Shown here: in pieces, positions 8,480-17,843 of the stretch | Layout: each line of letters starts with the position of its first letter | Position numbering within the stretch: position 1 is the first letter of the stretch | Source: Phycisphaerales bacterium | GTDB taxonomy: Bacteria; Planctomycetota; Phycisphaerae; Phycisphaerales; SM1A02 | Assembly (NCBI GenBank): GCA_029260575.1 | Contig: JAJDDB010000002.1 | Location: 1 to 64,000 of the forward strand | Length of the DNA stretch: 64,000 nucleotides | Direction: 5' to 3' | Notes under the pieces: model-generated | Databases searched by the model: none | Seen by the model: only the letters and a program-made list of their open reading frames with translations | What the model was told of the DNA's origin: nothing | Program-made: the position numbers and the translations under genes

Positions 8480-10807
8480 TCAGTCAGCATTGACAACATC
8501 ATCGCGGGTCATCTGCGGATACACCAGGATACGATCGTGGCTCAGCAGGATGATATCGTTGGCACCGTCAGCAGTGACATCCGTAATTTGCACCTGGCTC
8601 GGCTGGAATTCGCGCGGCTCGCCTCCGGAGAAAAGCTGCGATTCAAACACCTGGAAACCAGTCGCGTACAGCAGATGTTCGCTTTGGGTAAATGTGAAGA
8701 TCTCACACATTTGTTGTCCGGCATCGAGTGAGACGAGGTCCTGGAAACCGTCTCCATTGACATCGCCGGCCTTTAACTCGTGGTGGTATTGGCGCTCATC
8801 GGCTGATCGCCACGATTCAACTTCACGCAGCGCGAGACGTTGGCCTTCAAGTTGCACGATCGCAAAGCCATCATTGCCGATCGCCAATATATTGCTGGTG
8901 CTGCTGCCCGTGAACGCGCCTGCGTAGATGCGTTCGAACGAGAAGCCCCTGATATTGACCGACTCAATTTCACTCCACGCATCGGCATCCGTATCTTTGC
9001 CAAGCACAAGCAACCGTTTATTTTCGGAATCTGCTACGTAAATGCGATCGTGAAGCACCGCGAGTGAAACGAGCTTGGATGAACTGTCACGGGCGTTGAT
9101 CTGCGTCACCACCTGCCAGCCGGGGTTGGCCATGTTTTCGGGATGTGGATCGTAGCGCACTGCGCGGGTGAAGTTTTTGTCTGCAATGAGCAATTCCAGT
9201 TGTCCATCACCATCAACATCGAACACCCCTGTGTTGTTGGCTGAAGCAGCCTTGACCAGACCGAACTGTCCCATGTCCTTGGATTCCATGAGTGTGTACC
9301 CATCGTCATCCGCGTACAGCATGGTCATCGGCTTGTCCGGCGTAAACACGAGCAGGTCCGTTCGGCCGTTCTGGTCGGCATCAAGTGCAAGGACAGTGTC
9401 CGGCGAACGGCTGAGCGAACCGAGTTCTACGGACCGTCGGTCGCCGTTCATATCGATCAGATCAAGTTGATAGCTCCGCCCGTCACGAACGACGACGGCG
9501 ACGTAGGAAGCGCCGTCCAACATCACGAGATTCAACGCGACAGGAGTGAAGCCTTCCGTGATACCCAGTGGAACCGGGAACGGCACACCGTTCGCTCCAG
9601 CATCGCACCTGCCGACCACACCCTCTTTTTCGGACAACACGAATATCTCTGCAAACGGGTCATCATCGACGTTGCCTGTTGCAATACCATTCATGTCCGA
9701 GAGGCTCGGATACGAATCAACATTCTGCAGCCCCTTGCCGGATTCCTGCTCGTACACGACCAACGCGTTGGCCTCGGTGTCGGTGGCGACAAGATCAAGC
9801 AAACCATCGCCGTTCACGTCGACTACAGCTGTATCACGATTGCGGTTGCGCGAATCTGTGAAGCTGTACGCGCGCAGTGAAGCGTCACGATCACCAGAGG
9901 ATTCAACCTGTTCTTCAACTAGTTCGTATACAACCAGGCGTTTGGAGGGTCGCTCGATCGTGGCGAGCAGAGCCTTGGCCCGATTCGGCAGGCGCACCGG
10001 TTCAAATTCGCGAAGCGGGGGCAAGTCGAATCGCAGTTGCGCAGCAAGCACTGCGTCGCCGGTGGCGCCACCAGCAAGCCAAAGCCGGACTGGCGCCGAA
10101 TCTTCCGGTACGATGCCGACGATGTCCTGACGACCATCGCCGTTGTAATCTTCGATCATGAACGCGACAAGGTCTTCGCCCGCGCTAAGCTCCGTCGGCT
10201 CGCCGATCAAGTCGCCGGTCATCGGCCAGACGTGTATGGAACCGCGCACCAACGCAAGCAGTTCCGGCGCTGCGTCTCCGATGACATTGGCAACAGCCAA
10301 GCCGTTGCGGTTTGCTGCGAGGCCCCGAACGCGATGACGGCGCGACACCTCGAAGACACCCTTGGGGTGCTGCCGCATGAAAACCAACTCCGGCGGCTGG
10401 CCGGCGTAGATCAGGTCGATCATTCCATCGCCATCGAAGTCGTGGGCGACAACGGCATCCACGCGATGCGTCACGGAGAGTTTCTGTTTGCGGAATCGCC
10501 AGTGATCGGGAAATTCATTGATACGGGTCGGGGCGACAGCGTCCTCCGGCGAGGCATCACGGCGCTGAAGGTGCAGCTCGATACGGCTGGCGAAGTTGTT
10601 GACCACAACTAGGTCATTGAGTCCGTCCTCGTTGATGTCAGAAATGATGACTGGGCCGGCGCCGCGGCCGATCTTGATGACTTCCAGGTCTCGAAACCCG
10701 AAATACGCAGCGAGATCTGTATCCTGCCCGCATACTGTCTGGGGTCGGGCGAGGACGGTTGCAGCCGCAAGGAACAGCAGGGAAGTGCATCGAGTGGTCA
10801 GTTTCAT
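8480..10807 (-). CDS. Exported FG-GAP/VCBS beta-propeller protein
   Basis: A 775-residue protein with a signal peptide starting at the ATG at 10807 (MKLTTRCTSLLFLAAATVL); an ATG four codons upstream is possible. At least eight calcium-binding loops of the form DxNxDGxxD recur along the chain, for example DINEDGLNDL, DFDGDGMIDL, DYNGDGRQDI, DVNGDGLLDL and DVNGDGFQDL. This spacing indicates one or two seven-bladed propellers of the FG-GAP/VCBS kind, usually surface proteins that bind ligands or polysaccharide. No catalytic domain is visible. It diverges from the trypsin-like protease gene. Confidence 0.85.
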   Translation of the reverse strand: MKLTTRCTSLLFLAAATVLARPQTVCGQDTDLAAYFGFRDLEVIKIGRGAGPVIISDINEDGLNDLVVVNNFASRIELHLQRRDASPEDAVAPTRINEFPDHWRFRKQKLSVTHRVDAVVAHDFDGDGMIDLIYAGQPPELVFMRQHPKGVFEVSRRHRVRGLAANRNGLAVANVIGDAAPELLALVRGSIHVWPMTGDLIGEPTELSAGEDLVAFMIEDYNGDGRQDIVGIVPEDSAPVRLWLAGGATGDAVLAAQLRFDLPPLREFEPVRLPNRAKALLATIERPSKRLVVYELVEEQVESSGDRDASLRAYSFTDSRNRNRDTAVVDVNGDGLLDLVATDTEANALVVYEQESGKGLQNVDSYPSLSDMNGIATGNVDDDPFAEIFVLSEKEGVVGRCDAGANGVPFPVPLGITEGFTPVALNLVMLDGASYVAVVVRDGRSYQLDLIDMNGDRRSVELGSLSRSPDTVLALDADQNGRTDLLVFTPDKPMTMLYADDDGYTLMESKDMGQFGLVKAASANNTGVFDVDGDGQLELLIADKNFTRAVRYDPHPENMANPGWQVVTQINARDSSSKLVSLAVLHDRIYVADSENKRLLVLGKDTDADAWSEIESVNIRGFSFERIYAGAFTGSSTSNILAIGNDGFAIVQLEGQRLALREVESWRSADERQYHHELKAGDVNGDGFQDLVSLDAGQQMCEIFTFTQSEHLLYATGFQVFESQLFSGGEPREFQPSQVQITDVTADGANDIILLSHDRILVYPQMTRDDVVNAD

Positions 10808-10932
10808 TTCTGGATCCATGGCTGAGTTGGGCGCAATTGGCCTGAACAGGTCGATATCAGCAGCTTGGCGGCCGATAGCAGAATGTGGAGCTTTGCAGTC
10901 TCCATCGACCACATCCTATACTCACTGAGCTT

Positions 10933-11934
10933 ATGTCACGATTCATCATGCAAAAAACACGTGTATTACCGGTCGGTGCCGCAGGTGCCGTTGTCATGGC
11001 AATGTGTCTCCTGCCTGATCAACCAGCATCGGGTGACACAGTCACGCTGAAAAGCGGCGCGCAGATCGACGGCGAAATCCTGAAACGCAACGCCAAGATG
11101 CTCTGGATTGATGTCGGCCCTGATGTGCTCGAATTCAGTGTAGATGACATCGAAGATGTCGTGGTTGGTGCGACTGACGGGGCTGTTGACACCACGCAGG
11201 ATACGTTGTTCTACACCGCGGAGAATCTTCCGGAGCTGGCGCCCAAGGAACAAGCCAAGCGCATCGGCCCGGCGGTGATCAAAGTATCAACGCCCTCCGG
11301 GCTCGGTTCGGGTGTAATCATAAATCCGGACGGTTACGCAATCACGAACGCACACGTGATTCAAGGCGAAACAACACTCCGATGCACTGTATGGCTGCCG
11401 CAACGCGATGGAACACTTCAGCGCAAGACGATCGAAGACATCGAGATCATGGCGGTGAACAATCATCTGGACCTTGCGCTGTTGAAGCTCGATCAGGTCA
11501 ACAACGTACCGTATCCATTCGCGCCGATCGAGGAGAATGAACGCCTGGAGATCGGCCAGACGGTCTTTGCGATTGGCAACCCGCTGGGACTGGAACGCAC
11601 AATGAGCCAAGGTGTCGTGTCCACAAAGCAGCGAAGTTTCGGCGGGATTACATATGTGCAGACCGACGCGGCAATCAACCCCGGCAATTCCGGCGGACCG
11701 CTTTTCAATACGGCCGGCGAAGTTGTCGGCATTACGAATATGGGAATCCTCGGCGGTGAAGCGCTTGGTTTTGCGATACCTGCACGATATGTGAAAGATT
11801 TCATACGCAATCGCGAATCATTTGCATTCGACGAGAAGAACCCCAACTCCGGGCATCGATACCATAATCCCCCAGCCAGGCAGGTCTTCGGCTCCGCGCC
11901 GCAACTGCAAGACGCGACCGGCCACACCGAGTAA
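10933..11934 (+). CDS. Trypsin-like serine protease, HtrA/DegP type without PDZ
   Basis: The protein is 333 residues from the ATG at 10933; 10948 is an alternative start. An N-terminal hydrophobic segment (VLPVGAAGAVVMAMCLL) suggests export. Residues about 35-75 form a short beta-rich leader (VTLKSGAQIDGEI...). The protease domain has all three catalytic residues: H141 in ITNAHV, D180 in NHLDLALLK and S253 in NPGNSGGPLF. No PDZ domain follows; the chain ends with a short polar tail. It probably degrades or processes envelope proteins. The start region overlaps the promoter side of the divergent VCBS gene. Confidence 0.88.
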   Translation: MSRFIMQKTRVLPVGAAGAVVMAMCLLPDQPASGDTVTLKSGAQIDGEILKRNAKMLWIDVGPDVLEFSVDDIEDVVVGATDGAVDTTQDTLFYTAENLPELAPKEQAKRIGPAVIKVSTPSGLGSGVIINPDGYAITNAHVIQGETTLRCTVWLPQRDGTLQRKTIEDIEIMAVNNHLDLALLKLDQVNNVPYPFAPIEENERLEIGQTVFAIGNPLGLERTMSQGVVSTKQRSFGGITYVQTDAAINPGNSGGPLFNTAGEVVGITNMGILGGEALGFAIPARYVKDFIRNRESFAFDEKNPNSGHRYHNPPARQVFGSAPQLQDATGHTE

Positions 11935-11994
11935 CTGCTTGTGACATCGCACAGCAACTGCAACAGATACGTTGCGTAAACAGGAACTACGAAT

Positions 11995-13845
11995 ATGAAG
12001 CTCTTCACGACTCTGGCTACTGTTCTCGTGCTCGGTGCAGCTGCGTCAGCACAGGAATTGACAATCGAACGACTTGCTCCGCGGCAATCTGTACTTGTCG
12101 TCGGCGCGAGCGACTTCTCCGGCACGGTTGATCGGTGGAACAAGACCACACTCAATGATGTTTTAAAGCTCGACCCCTTTAAAGAGATGGCCGACAAGCA
12201 GCTCGACAATGAGCCGGTTGCCGGTGAGTTCGAGCAGATGATGCAGGAACTCTTCGAAGAGCTTGGCATCGACGAGGAACCGCGCACCATCATGCCGACT
12301 GGTGCCGCCGGCCTGTCTGTGTACCTGCATATGGATGACACAACAGGTAATCAGCGTCCAGCCATGTTCATGTTTGCTGACTTCGGTGAGAATGCAGAGC
12401 GCATGCAGACTGTGCTCGATCGTATGCTTGAGCACGGCGATGAAGAAGAGCACATCGAATTCGAAATCAATGAGTTGATGGGGCGGAAGCTCTACAACGT
12501 CTCGATGAACACTGGCGGCGACAAAGAGGGGGCAGATGCGGATCCGAACGGATTCGACCCGGGCATGGATTTCGGAATGCCGATGCCGGATTTCTCGCAA
12601 ATGCTCGGCGGCATGGAAACAATTCACGTCTTGCGCGATGGCAGTGTGTTCATGATTTGTTCTGAGATGCTTCAACTCGGCGATGCACTCAAACTCATCG
12701 ACGATGACAGTGGATCTCCGTTTGCAGCTACTGATGAAGTGCAGGGCGTGCGATCGCAGTTCGGATCGTCGGACCTGTACATGATGGTGATGATTCAGCC
12801 AGTTTTCCGCATGCTCGGCGACATTGAACCAACGCTCGGCATGATCGAACCCATGTTCAACATGATGGTCGGCAACATGAAGGCCATCGGCATGAGCGTG
12901 CAGTTCGACGGACCCGATGCGATGGTGCAGGGCACTTCAGTTGTGTATATGCCGCACGGAAAAAGCGGGATTTCGGCTCTCCTGGACAGATCAGCACCGC
13001 GCCGCGATCTGCCGGCGTTTGTCAGCCCCGAAACCGTAAGCTTCTTCGCAATGAACGTCGACATGGCCGGCCTGTCCGACTTCATCATGACAACGATGCG
13101 CAGCATTCCCATGCTGCAAGGTCAACTTGATCCTCAAGCCATGCAGCAGATTGAAGATACGGTAAAACGGCTCAGCAAAGCGCTCGGCGATCAAGTGTAT
13201 TTAGCACAGTCTGTGCGCCGGCCGATCACGCCGGAGAACATCGGACAAATGATTGCGGTTCGCACTGCCAACCCACAGGAACTCGAGAATCTTCTCGGTG
13301 AATTCACGCCACAGATCGGCATGCAGCCTCGCGATTTTCTCGGTCATCGCATCTATGCAATGGACCCGGGAATGGCGCAGATGATGGGTCTTCCCGGCGG
13401 TGGTGCACCGGCAATCGGCGTCGGTGGCGGGCACGTGTTCATTGGAATGGAAACAGCAGTTCAGCAGGCGTTGCGAGCAGCCGGACAGGACGATCTTGAT
13501 TCACTGGCTGATACCACTGCCTTCCGCCGTGCCGTGCGGGTTCTTTCCAGCGACGGCGTAATTGCCTGGGGCTATTCAGATCTTCCGCAGACGATTGAAG
13601 CTCAGCTGTACGCCCAGCGTGCGCAGCAGATGCAACAGGTCGAAATGATTCGCGAATGGGATCCGGATATGGCTGACGAAATGGAAGCTGAGATGATGAA
13701 CCCGCTGAAGTACTGGGACGATCAGGATTGGGAAGAGCTGCGTAAGCTCATCGGCCCGCAATCCTGGGAAGTTCGTTCGACCGACATCGGATTCGTTTCG
13801 AAGTTCTATCAATTCCGCGGCGCAGCAGAAACTGACGAGGAATAA
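11995..13845 (+). CDS. Exported methionine-rich protein of unknown function
   Basis: A 616-residue protein with a clear signal peptide (cleavage near AAASAQ). The next residues resemble the opening of planctomycete DUF3352-like proteins (LAPRQSVLVVGASDF), but I cannot confirm the family. It is rich in Met, Gln and acidic residues, with several amphipathic helices and a glycine-rich stretch near 455-470. No enzyme motif is recognised. It follows the trypsin-like protease by 60 bases, so the two may be co-transcribed, and ends just before an intrinsic terminator. Confidence 0.75.
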   Translation: MKLFTTLATVLVLGAAASAQELTIERLAPRQSVLVVGASDFSGTVDRWNKTTLNDVLKLDPFKEMADKQLDNEPVAGEFEQMMQELFEELGIDEEPRTIMPTGAAGLSVYLHMDDTTGNQRPAMFMFADFGENAERMQTVLDRMLEHGDEEEHIEFEINELMGRKLYNVSMNTGGDKEGADADPNGFDPGMDFGMPMPDFSQMLGGMETIHVLRDGSVFMICSEMLQLGDALKLIDDDSGSPFAATDEVQGVRSQFGSSDLYMMVMIQPVFRMLGDIEPTLGMIEPMFNMMVGNMKAIGMSVQFDGPDAMVQGTSVVYMPHGKSGISALLDRSAPRRDLPAFVSPETVSFFAMNVDMAGLSDFIMTTMRSIPMLQGQLDPQAMQQIEDTVKRLSKALGDQVYLAQSVRRPITPENIGQMIAVRTANPQELENLLGEFTPQIGMQPRDFLGHRIYAMDPGMAQMMGLPGGGAPAIGVGGGHVFIGMETAVQQALRAAGQDDLDSLADTTAFRRAVRVLSSDGVIAWGYSDLPQTIEAQLYAQRAQQMQQVEMIREWDPDMADEMEAEMMNPLKYWDDQDWEELRKLIGPQSWEVRSTDIGFVSKFYQFRGAAETDEE

Positions 13846-13882
13846 CCAACAGCGATCGACAGGATCATCTGACACCAACAAC

Positions 13883-13915
13883 AACCGCATCAAGTGCCAC
13901 TCGGTGCGGTTTTTC
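13883..13915 (+). terminator. Intrinsic terminator
   Basis: AACCGCA pairs with TGCGGTT across a short loop, followed directly by a run of T. It lies 38 bases after the stop of the methionine-rich exported protein. Confidence 0.75.
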
Positions 13916-13941
13916 ATTGGTCGATACGTGGTTTGATTGTA

Positions 13942-14778
13942 TTACGTCCAGCCGATGTTGAAGAACAGCGTCGTGAACATCAGGTCCGCAAAGATCACTG
14001 CAACTATCGTCTGCACAACAGTGTCAGTAGTTGCTTTGCCAACACCTGCTGCGCCGCCGGTCACCTTCAGACCGTTGTGACAAGCGATAGAACTCAGAAT
14101 CAACCCGAACACTGCAGCTTTGATCAGCCCCGTGAAGAAGTCGTTGAGCACGAGCTGTTCGATCGTGTTGGTCTTGTATAATTCGTACGACACGTCGAGG
14201 AACCCGACCGCCATCACGCCACCGAAAATGACCGCAGTGACGTTCGCGAGCGCTGTCAGCAATACCAGACTGCCCGTCGCCGCAAGTACGCGCGGCACTA
14301 CGAGAAAACGAATGGGATTGAGCGCGTGCGCTTCAAGTGCTTCTATCTCTTCACCCACAACCATCGTCCCAAGTTCTGCTGCGATCGCAGCCCCAGCAAA
14401 ACCCGTCAATACGATCGCGCTGATCAGCGGCCCCAGCTCGCGAAACACCGCAACGCTGACGATATTTGCGATCTTGTCTTCCTGACCAAAGTCCGCAAGC
14501 GGCGGCTCCATCTGCAACGCAAGGATGAACCCGATGCACGCCGAGACAAGCATGACTATGCCAATCGAGCGCACGCCGATTCGGACAACTTGCGTTGTAA
14601 TTGCGGTTCGCCCAAGCCGAACCTTGCGGAATATCAACGATCGCGTCAGCCACAGCAGGACATCGTAAATGATGTAATACACACCGCCGAGCAAATCGAA
14701 CATGCGCATCCACATGTCGCCCCATGCATCGAGCAGGCGCATCACGATCGAAGGCTTGTACGGGGCGTCGGTGCTCAT
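13942..14778 (-). CDS. MlaE-type ABC transporter permease
   Basis: A 278-residue membrane protein of the MlaE/YrbE permease family, which works with an ATPase and an MCE protein in moving phospholipids between the membranes. Typical features are an N-terminal amphipathic region, five or six hydrophobic helices, and the conserved stretch ELGPLISAIVLTGFAGAAIA followed by AELGTMVVGEEIEAL. The usual partners (MlaF ATPase, MlaD) are not in the window. Upstream on the same strand are a STAS protein and an RsbW-like kinase. In Mla systems MlaB is a STAS protein, so the neighbouring STAS gene may serve this transporter. Confidence 0.9.
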   Translation of the reverse strand: MSTDAPYKPSIVMRLLDAWGDMWMRMFDLLGGVYYIIYDVLLWLTRSLIFRKVRLGRTAITTQVVRIGVRSIGIVMLVSACIGFILALQMEPPLADFGQEDKIANIVSVAVFRELGPLISAIVLTGFAGAAIAAELGTMVVGEEIEALEAHALNPIRFLVVPRVLAATGSLVLLTALANVTAVIFGGVMAVGFLDVSYELYKTNTIEQLVLNDFFTGLIKAAVFGLILSSIACHNGLKVTGGAAGVGKATTDTVVQTIVAVIFADLMFTTLFFNIGWT

Positions 14779-14820
14779 AGCAACAGGTTACTGCAAATGA
14801 TCTGCACGTTCCTTGCTGTG

Positions 14821-15150
14821 TCAGGTCAGCGCTTCGTCTCGTGTCTGCACAATCTGAAAAACCATATCCAGCCGGGCGATCTCAAAAATCGAGCGCACGC
14901 GATCCTGCATGCAGCATAACACCAGCGCGCCGCCGTTCTTCCGTGACATCTGCATCGCTTCCACCAGCGTCGCCACACCTGATGAATCCATGTATGGCAC
15001 TTCCGTCAGGTCAACAACAAGCTTGTCAGGCTTCGCCTGCTGCGCATCACGAAGACTGTTGCGCAGTTCCGGTGCGCTGCCGAGATCAATCTCGCCCTCC
15101 GGCCGGACGACCGTCGCTCCAGAGACATGTTCCGTATGCACTTCTAACAT
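14821..15150 (-). CDS. STAS-domain protein (anti-sigma factor antagonist or MlaB-like)
   Basis: A 109-residue single-domain STAS protein. The ATG at 15150 was chosen because it starts at the domain boundary (MLEVHTEHVSGATVV) and follows an AAGG site; the longer frame overlaps the upstream gene. VVDLTEVPYMDSSGVATLV contains the conserved Ser (DSSG) phosphorylated in SpoIIAA-like antagonists. It starts 4 bases after the RsbW-like gene stop, which argues for partner switching. Being 42 bases before the MlaE-type gene also allows an MlaB role. Confidence 0.88.
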   Translation of the reverse strand: MLEVHTEHVSGATVVRPEGEIDLGSAPELRNSLRDAQQAKPDKLVVDLTEVPYMDSSGVATLVEAMQMSRKNGGALVLCCMQDRVRSIFEIARLDMVFQIVQTRDEALT

Positions 15151-15154
15151 GGCC

Positions 15155-15655
15155 TTATTGTTCCTGTTCGGATGCAGCCGTTGAAGCTGCGGATTCATTC
15201 CCGCCATCGGACTCTTCTTCCGGGCGCTGTTCACGCATCATGGTCAGCCGCATGCCGCCTTCTTTTCGTTTCTCGTACGTGACCTCATCCATAATCTCGC
15301 GGATGATGAACACACCCAGCCCACCCGGGCGAATGTCATCCAGATCCCGGCTCTTGATCGTCACTGGATCGACCTGCTTCGCGTTGTCTTCAACAACAAT
15401 TCGAATGCCAGGCGTGTCGCCATCAAGATGCCACACGCTCATCCAGATGCGGCCGTCTGGTTTCCGTTCATACCCGTGGTTGATCACATTGCACAGCGCT
15501 TCATCCACTGCCAGGCTGATCTGTCCGGATGCGACTTCACCGAAACCGATCCGCCGGGCAAAGTTGCCGATCATTGCCCGACTCGCAGCAAGCAGCCGCG
15601 CATCGCTGGCCATCTCCAGCATCAGATCAGGCAATATGGCGTAGTCTTGTGTCAT
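15155..15655 (-). CDS. RsbW-like ATP-binding anti-sigma/serine kinase
   Basis: A 166-residue protein with a GHKL ATPase fold. The N-box is DEALCNVINHGY, the G1-like motif is VEDNAKQVDP and the G2-like motif PGGLGVFIIREIMDEV. These match HATPase_c_2 proteins such as RsbW/SpoIIAB, which phosphorylate a STAS partner and release or hold a target. The C-terminal 25 residues are acidic and low complexity. The STAS gene directly downstream is the expected partner. The controlled target, a sigma factor or possibly the adjacent lipid transporter, is not shown by the sequence. Confidence 0.88.
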   Translation of the reverse strand: MTQDYAILPDLMLEMASDARLLAASRAMIGNFARRIGFGEVASGQISLAVDEALCNVINHGYERKPDGRIWMSVWHLDGDTPGIRIVVEDNAKQVDPVTIKSRDLDDIRPGGLGVFIIREIMDEVTYEKRKEGGMRLTMMREQRPEEESDGGNESAASTAASEQEQ

Positions 15656-15681
15656 AAACGTTCAAACCCGGTACTGACTCA

Positions 15682-16044
15682 TTACTCCGATGCAGCAGTC
15701 TGCGCCGCTTTCTTCGAATCCAATGCGCCACTTCGATATGCCTCAACCCATCGGTCGATCGCTTCTCTGCGATCCGCAGCATCATCGTAGGAACGATACC
15801 CGAAAGTCTCGCCGGTCATGTCCTCAAGTGTGTCAATCGCAAACGAACGCACCAGCGCATCTTCAGACAGCAACTGCTCGATCAGATCGTGAATCGCACC
15901 GCGATCGTCGGCCTTCGCCGCATTTGCAATCGCGCGAATCTTGGAATCAGGGTTCGACGAATCGAAGCTCGCTTGCTCATATGACGAGCCGCATCCGCTG
16001 ACCGTAAGTCCCACAGCCACAATGAAAAACGCCGTTGCCCGCAT
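15682..16044 (-). CDS. Small HEAT-like lipoprotein
   Basis: A 120-residue protein. The ATG at 16044 gives a lipoprotein signal with lipobox VSGC near residue 18, so it is probably anchored in the membrane. The rest is helical and HEAT-like (SKIRAIANAAKADDRGAIHD, LLSEDALVRSFAIDTLEDMT). It is 26 bases upstream of the RsbW-like gene on the same strand and may be the first gene of that operon. Function is unknown; related short HEAT lipoproteins are frequent in planctomycetes. Confidence 0.72.
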   Translation of the reverse strand: MRATAFFIVAVGLTVSGCGSSYEQASFDSSNPDSKIRAIANAAKADDRGAIHDLIEQLLSEDALVRSFAIDTLEDMTGETFGYRSYDDAADRREAIDRWVEAYRSGALDSKKAAQTAASE

Positions 16045-16198
16045 CGCAACACAGAATACGCCCGCTGCTGCTGGCCCGCAAAACACGCCCTTCGCCACTA
16101 CCAGACTGTCGCTGAACAACCATACGGTGGTCCAGTCACTGCCGCAGTGATACAGTCATCCTTTTCCCGGAACCCCGGAACCCCCGGAACCCACATAG

Positions 16199-17833
16199 AT
16201 GCCAACCATGACCAAGGCCAAACGAATCGGCATGCGTCCGCCCGAGCATGCTGAGGTTATCCCCGTTCTCGATTTCGGCTCGCAGTACGCACAGCTCATC
16301 TGCCGCCGCGTCCGCGAAGCCGGCGCCTTCAGCCTGCTCGTCGCGCCCGACACATCTATCGAAGAACTCTCCGCGATGAACCCCAAGGGACTCATCCTCT
16401 CCGGGAGTCCCGCTTCCGTCACCGACCCTGACGCACCTCGCTGCGACCCGCGCATCTTCGAACTCGACATTCCAATCCTCGGCATCTGCTACGGCATGCA
16501 GCTTGCCTGCCACCTGCTCGGCGCCAACGTAACGGAATCCAAAGCCCGCGAGTACGGCCGGGCCAAGCTTCACATCAACGATGCCAGCGGTTTCCTGCGC
16601 AACATTCCCGAAGCCACCGCTGTGTGGATGAGTCACGGCGATCAGGTGCAGGGTCTCAGTGAACACTTCATCACGCTCGCTGCGACACCTACCTGCCCAT
16701 ATGCAGCAGTGCGTCACAAAACCAAACCCTTCTTCGGCGTGCAGTTCCACCCCGAAGTCACGCACACACCGCACGGCATCGACATCCTCCGAAACTTCCT
16801 CTACGAAATCTGTGGCTGCACCGACACCTGGCGCATGGCAGACTTCATGGAAGAACAAATCACCCGCATCCGCGAAACCGTCGGCAGCGATCGCGTCATC
16901 TGCGGCCTCAGTGGCGGCGTCGATTCCTCCGTCGTCGCAGCACTGCTGCACAATGCCATCGGCGATCAACTTACCTGCATCTTCGTGGACAACGGCCTGC
17001 TGCGCAAGAACGAACGCGAACTTGTCGAATCAACCTTCCGCGATCACTTCGCGATCGATCTGCGCGTGATCGACGCCTCCGAACAATTCCTGAACGACCT
17101 CAAAGGCGTCACCGATCCGCAACTCAAGCGCACCAAAATCGGCCACCGCTTCATTGACGTGTTCAAGGAAACAGCGAACTCCCTCTCCCTTGAGGGAGAG
17201 GGCGGGGGAGTGGGTGAGAAGCCTAGCGCGTCACAAGAGTTCCGCTTCCTCGCGCAAGGAACTTTATATCCCGACGTCATCGAATCCGGCCACGGCCATG
17301 CGGGCATGGCGGCCAACATCAAAGCCCATCACAACGTCGGCGGCCTGCCCGAACAGCTCGGCTTTGAACTCATCGAACCGCTGCGCGAACTCTTCAAGGA
17401 CGAAGTCCGCAAGCTCGGCAGCGTGCTCGGCCTGCCCGAATCCATCCTCTGGCGGCATCCCTTCCCCGGCCCCGGCCTTGCAGTCCGCGTGCTCGGCGAC
17501 ATCACCAAACCCAAGCTCGACCTGCTGCGCGACTGCGATGAAATCCTGCTCGAAGAAATCATCGCCAACAACCTGTACCGCTCAACGGACCAAGTCTTCG
17601 CGGTGCTGCTGCCGGTGCAGGCGGTGGGGGTGATGGGCGATGGCAGAAGCTACGAATCCGTCGTCGCAGTGCGTGCAGTGGAAACGCAGGACTTCATGAC
17701 CGCCGACTGGGCCAGAATTCCGTATGACGTACTGGCCACAGTAAGCAACCGCATCATCAACGAAGTCCGAGGCGTCAATCGAGTTGTATACGACATCTCC
17801 AGCAAGCCGCCTGCTACGATTGAGTGGGAGTGA
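16199..17833 (+). CDS. guaA: GMP synthase (glutamine-hydrolysing)
   Basis: A 544-residue enzyme that converts XMP, ATP and glutamine to GMP. The class I amidotransferase domain has C97 (GICYGMQL) and H184/E186 (FHPEV). The ATP-pyrophosphatase P-loop SGGVDSS is at 238-244, and the C-terminal dimerisation domain ends PPATIEWE. About 18 extra residues (about 327-344, [18 protein letters not shown]) sit between VFKE and [13 protein letters not shown], where other GuaA proteins have only a short link; they are encoded by a palindromic repeat. The frame is kept, so the enzyme may still work. The start is uncertain (16199, 16208 or 16232); three CCCGGAA-like repeats lie just upstream. Confidence 0.95.
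   Translation: MPTMTKAKRIGMRPPEHAEVIPVLDFGSQYAQLICRRVREAGAFSLLVAPDTSIEELSAMNPKGLILSGSPASVTDPDAPRCDPRIFELDIPILGICYGMQLACHLLGANVTESKAREYGRAKLHINDASGFLRNIPEATAVWMSHGDQVQGLSEHFITLAATPTCPYAAVRHKTKPFFGVQFHPEVTHTPHGIDILRNFLYEICGCTDTWRMADFMEEQITRIRETVGSDRVICGLSGGVDSSVVAALLHNAIGDQLTCIFVDNGLLRKNERELVESTFRDHFAIDLRVIDASEQFLNDLKGVTDPQLKRTKIGHRFIDVFKETANSLSLEGEGGGVGEKPSASQEFRFLAQGTLYPDVIESGHGHAGMAANIKAHHNVGGLPEQLGFELIEPLRELFKDEVRKLGSVLGLPESILWRHPFPGPGLAVRVLGDITKPKLDLLRDCDEILLEEIIANNLYRSTDQVFAVLLPVQAVGVMGDGRSYESVVAVRAVETQDFMTADWARIPYDVLATVSNRIINEVRGVNRVVYDISSKPPATIEWE
17178..17225 (+). repeat. Palindromic repeat element inserted in frame in guaA
   Basis: CCCTCTCCCT (17181-17190) and its exact complement (17193-17202) form a 10-bp stem with a 2-base centre, followed by a G-rich tail (CGGGGGAGTGGGTGAG). 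From memory, this type of sequence is a dispersed intergenic repeat in many bacteria. Here it lies inside a coding region and supplies about 18 codons without a stop or frameshift. Confidence 0.75.
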
Positions 17834-17843
17834 CAAGCGAGGC

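Noticed and set aside
16136-16969. 277-codon minus-strand open frame opposite guaA
   Set aside because: It overlaps the start of guaA, which is certain; composition is that of an antisense frame.
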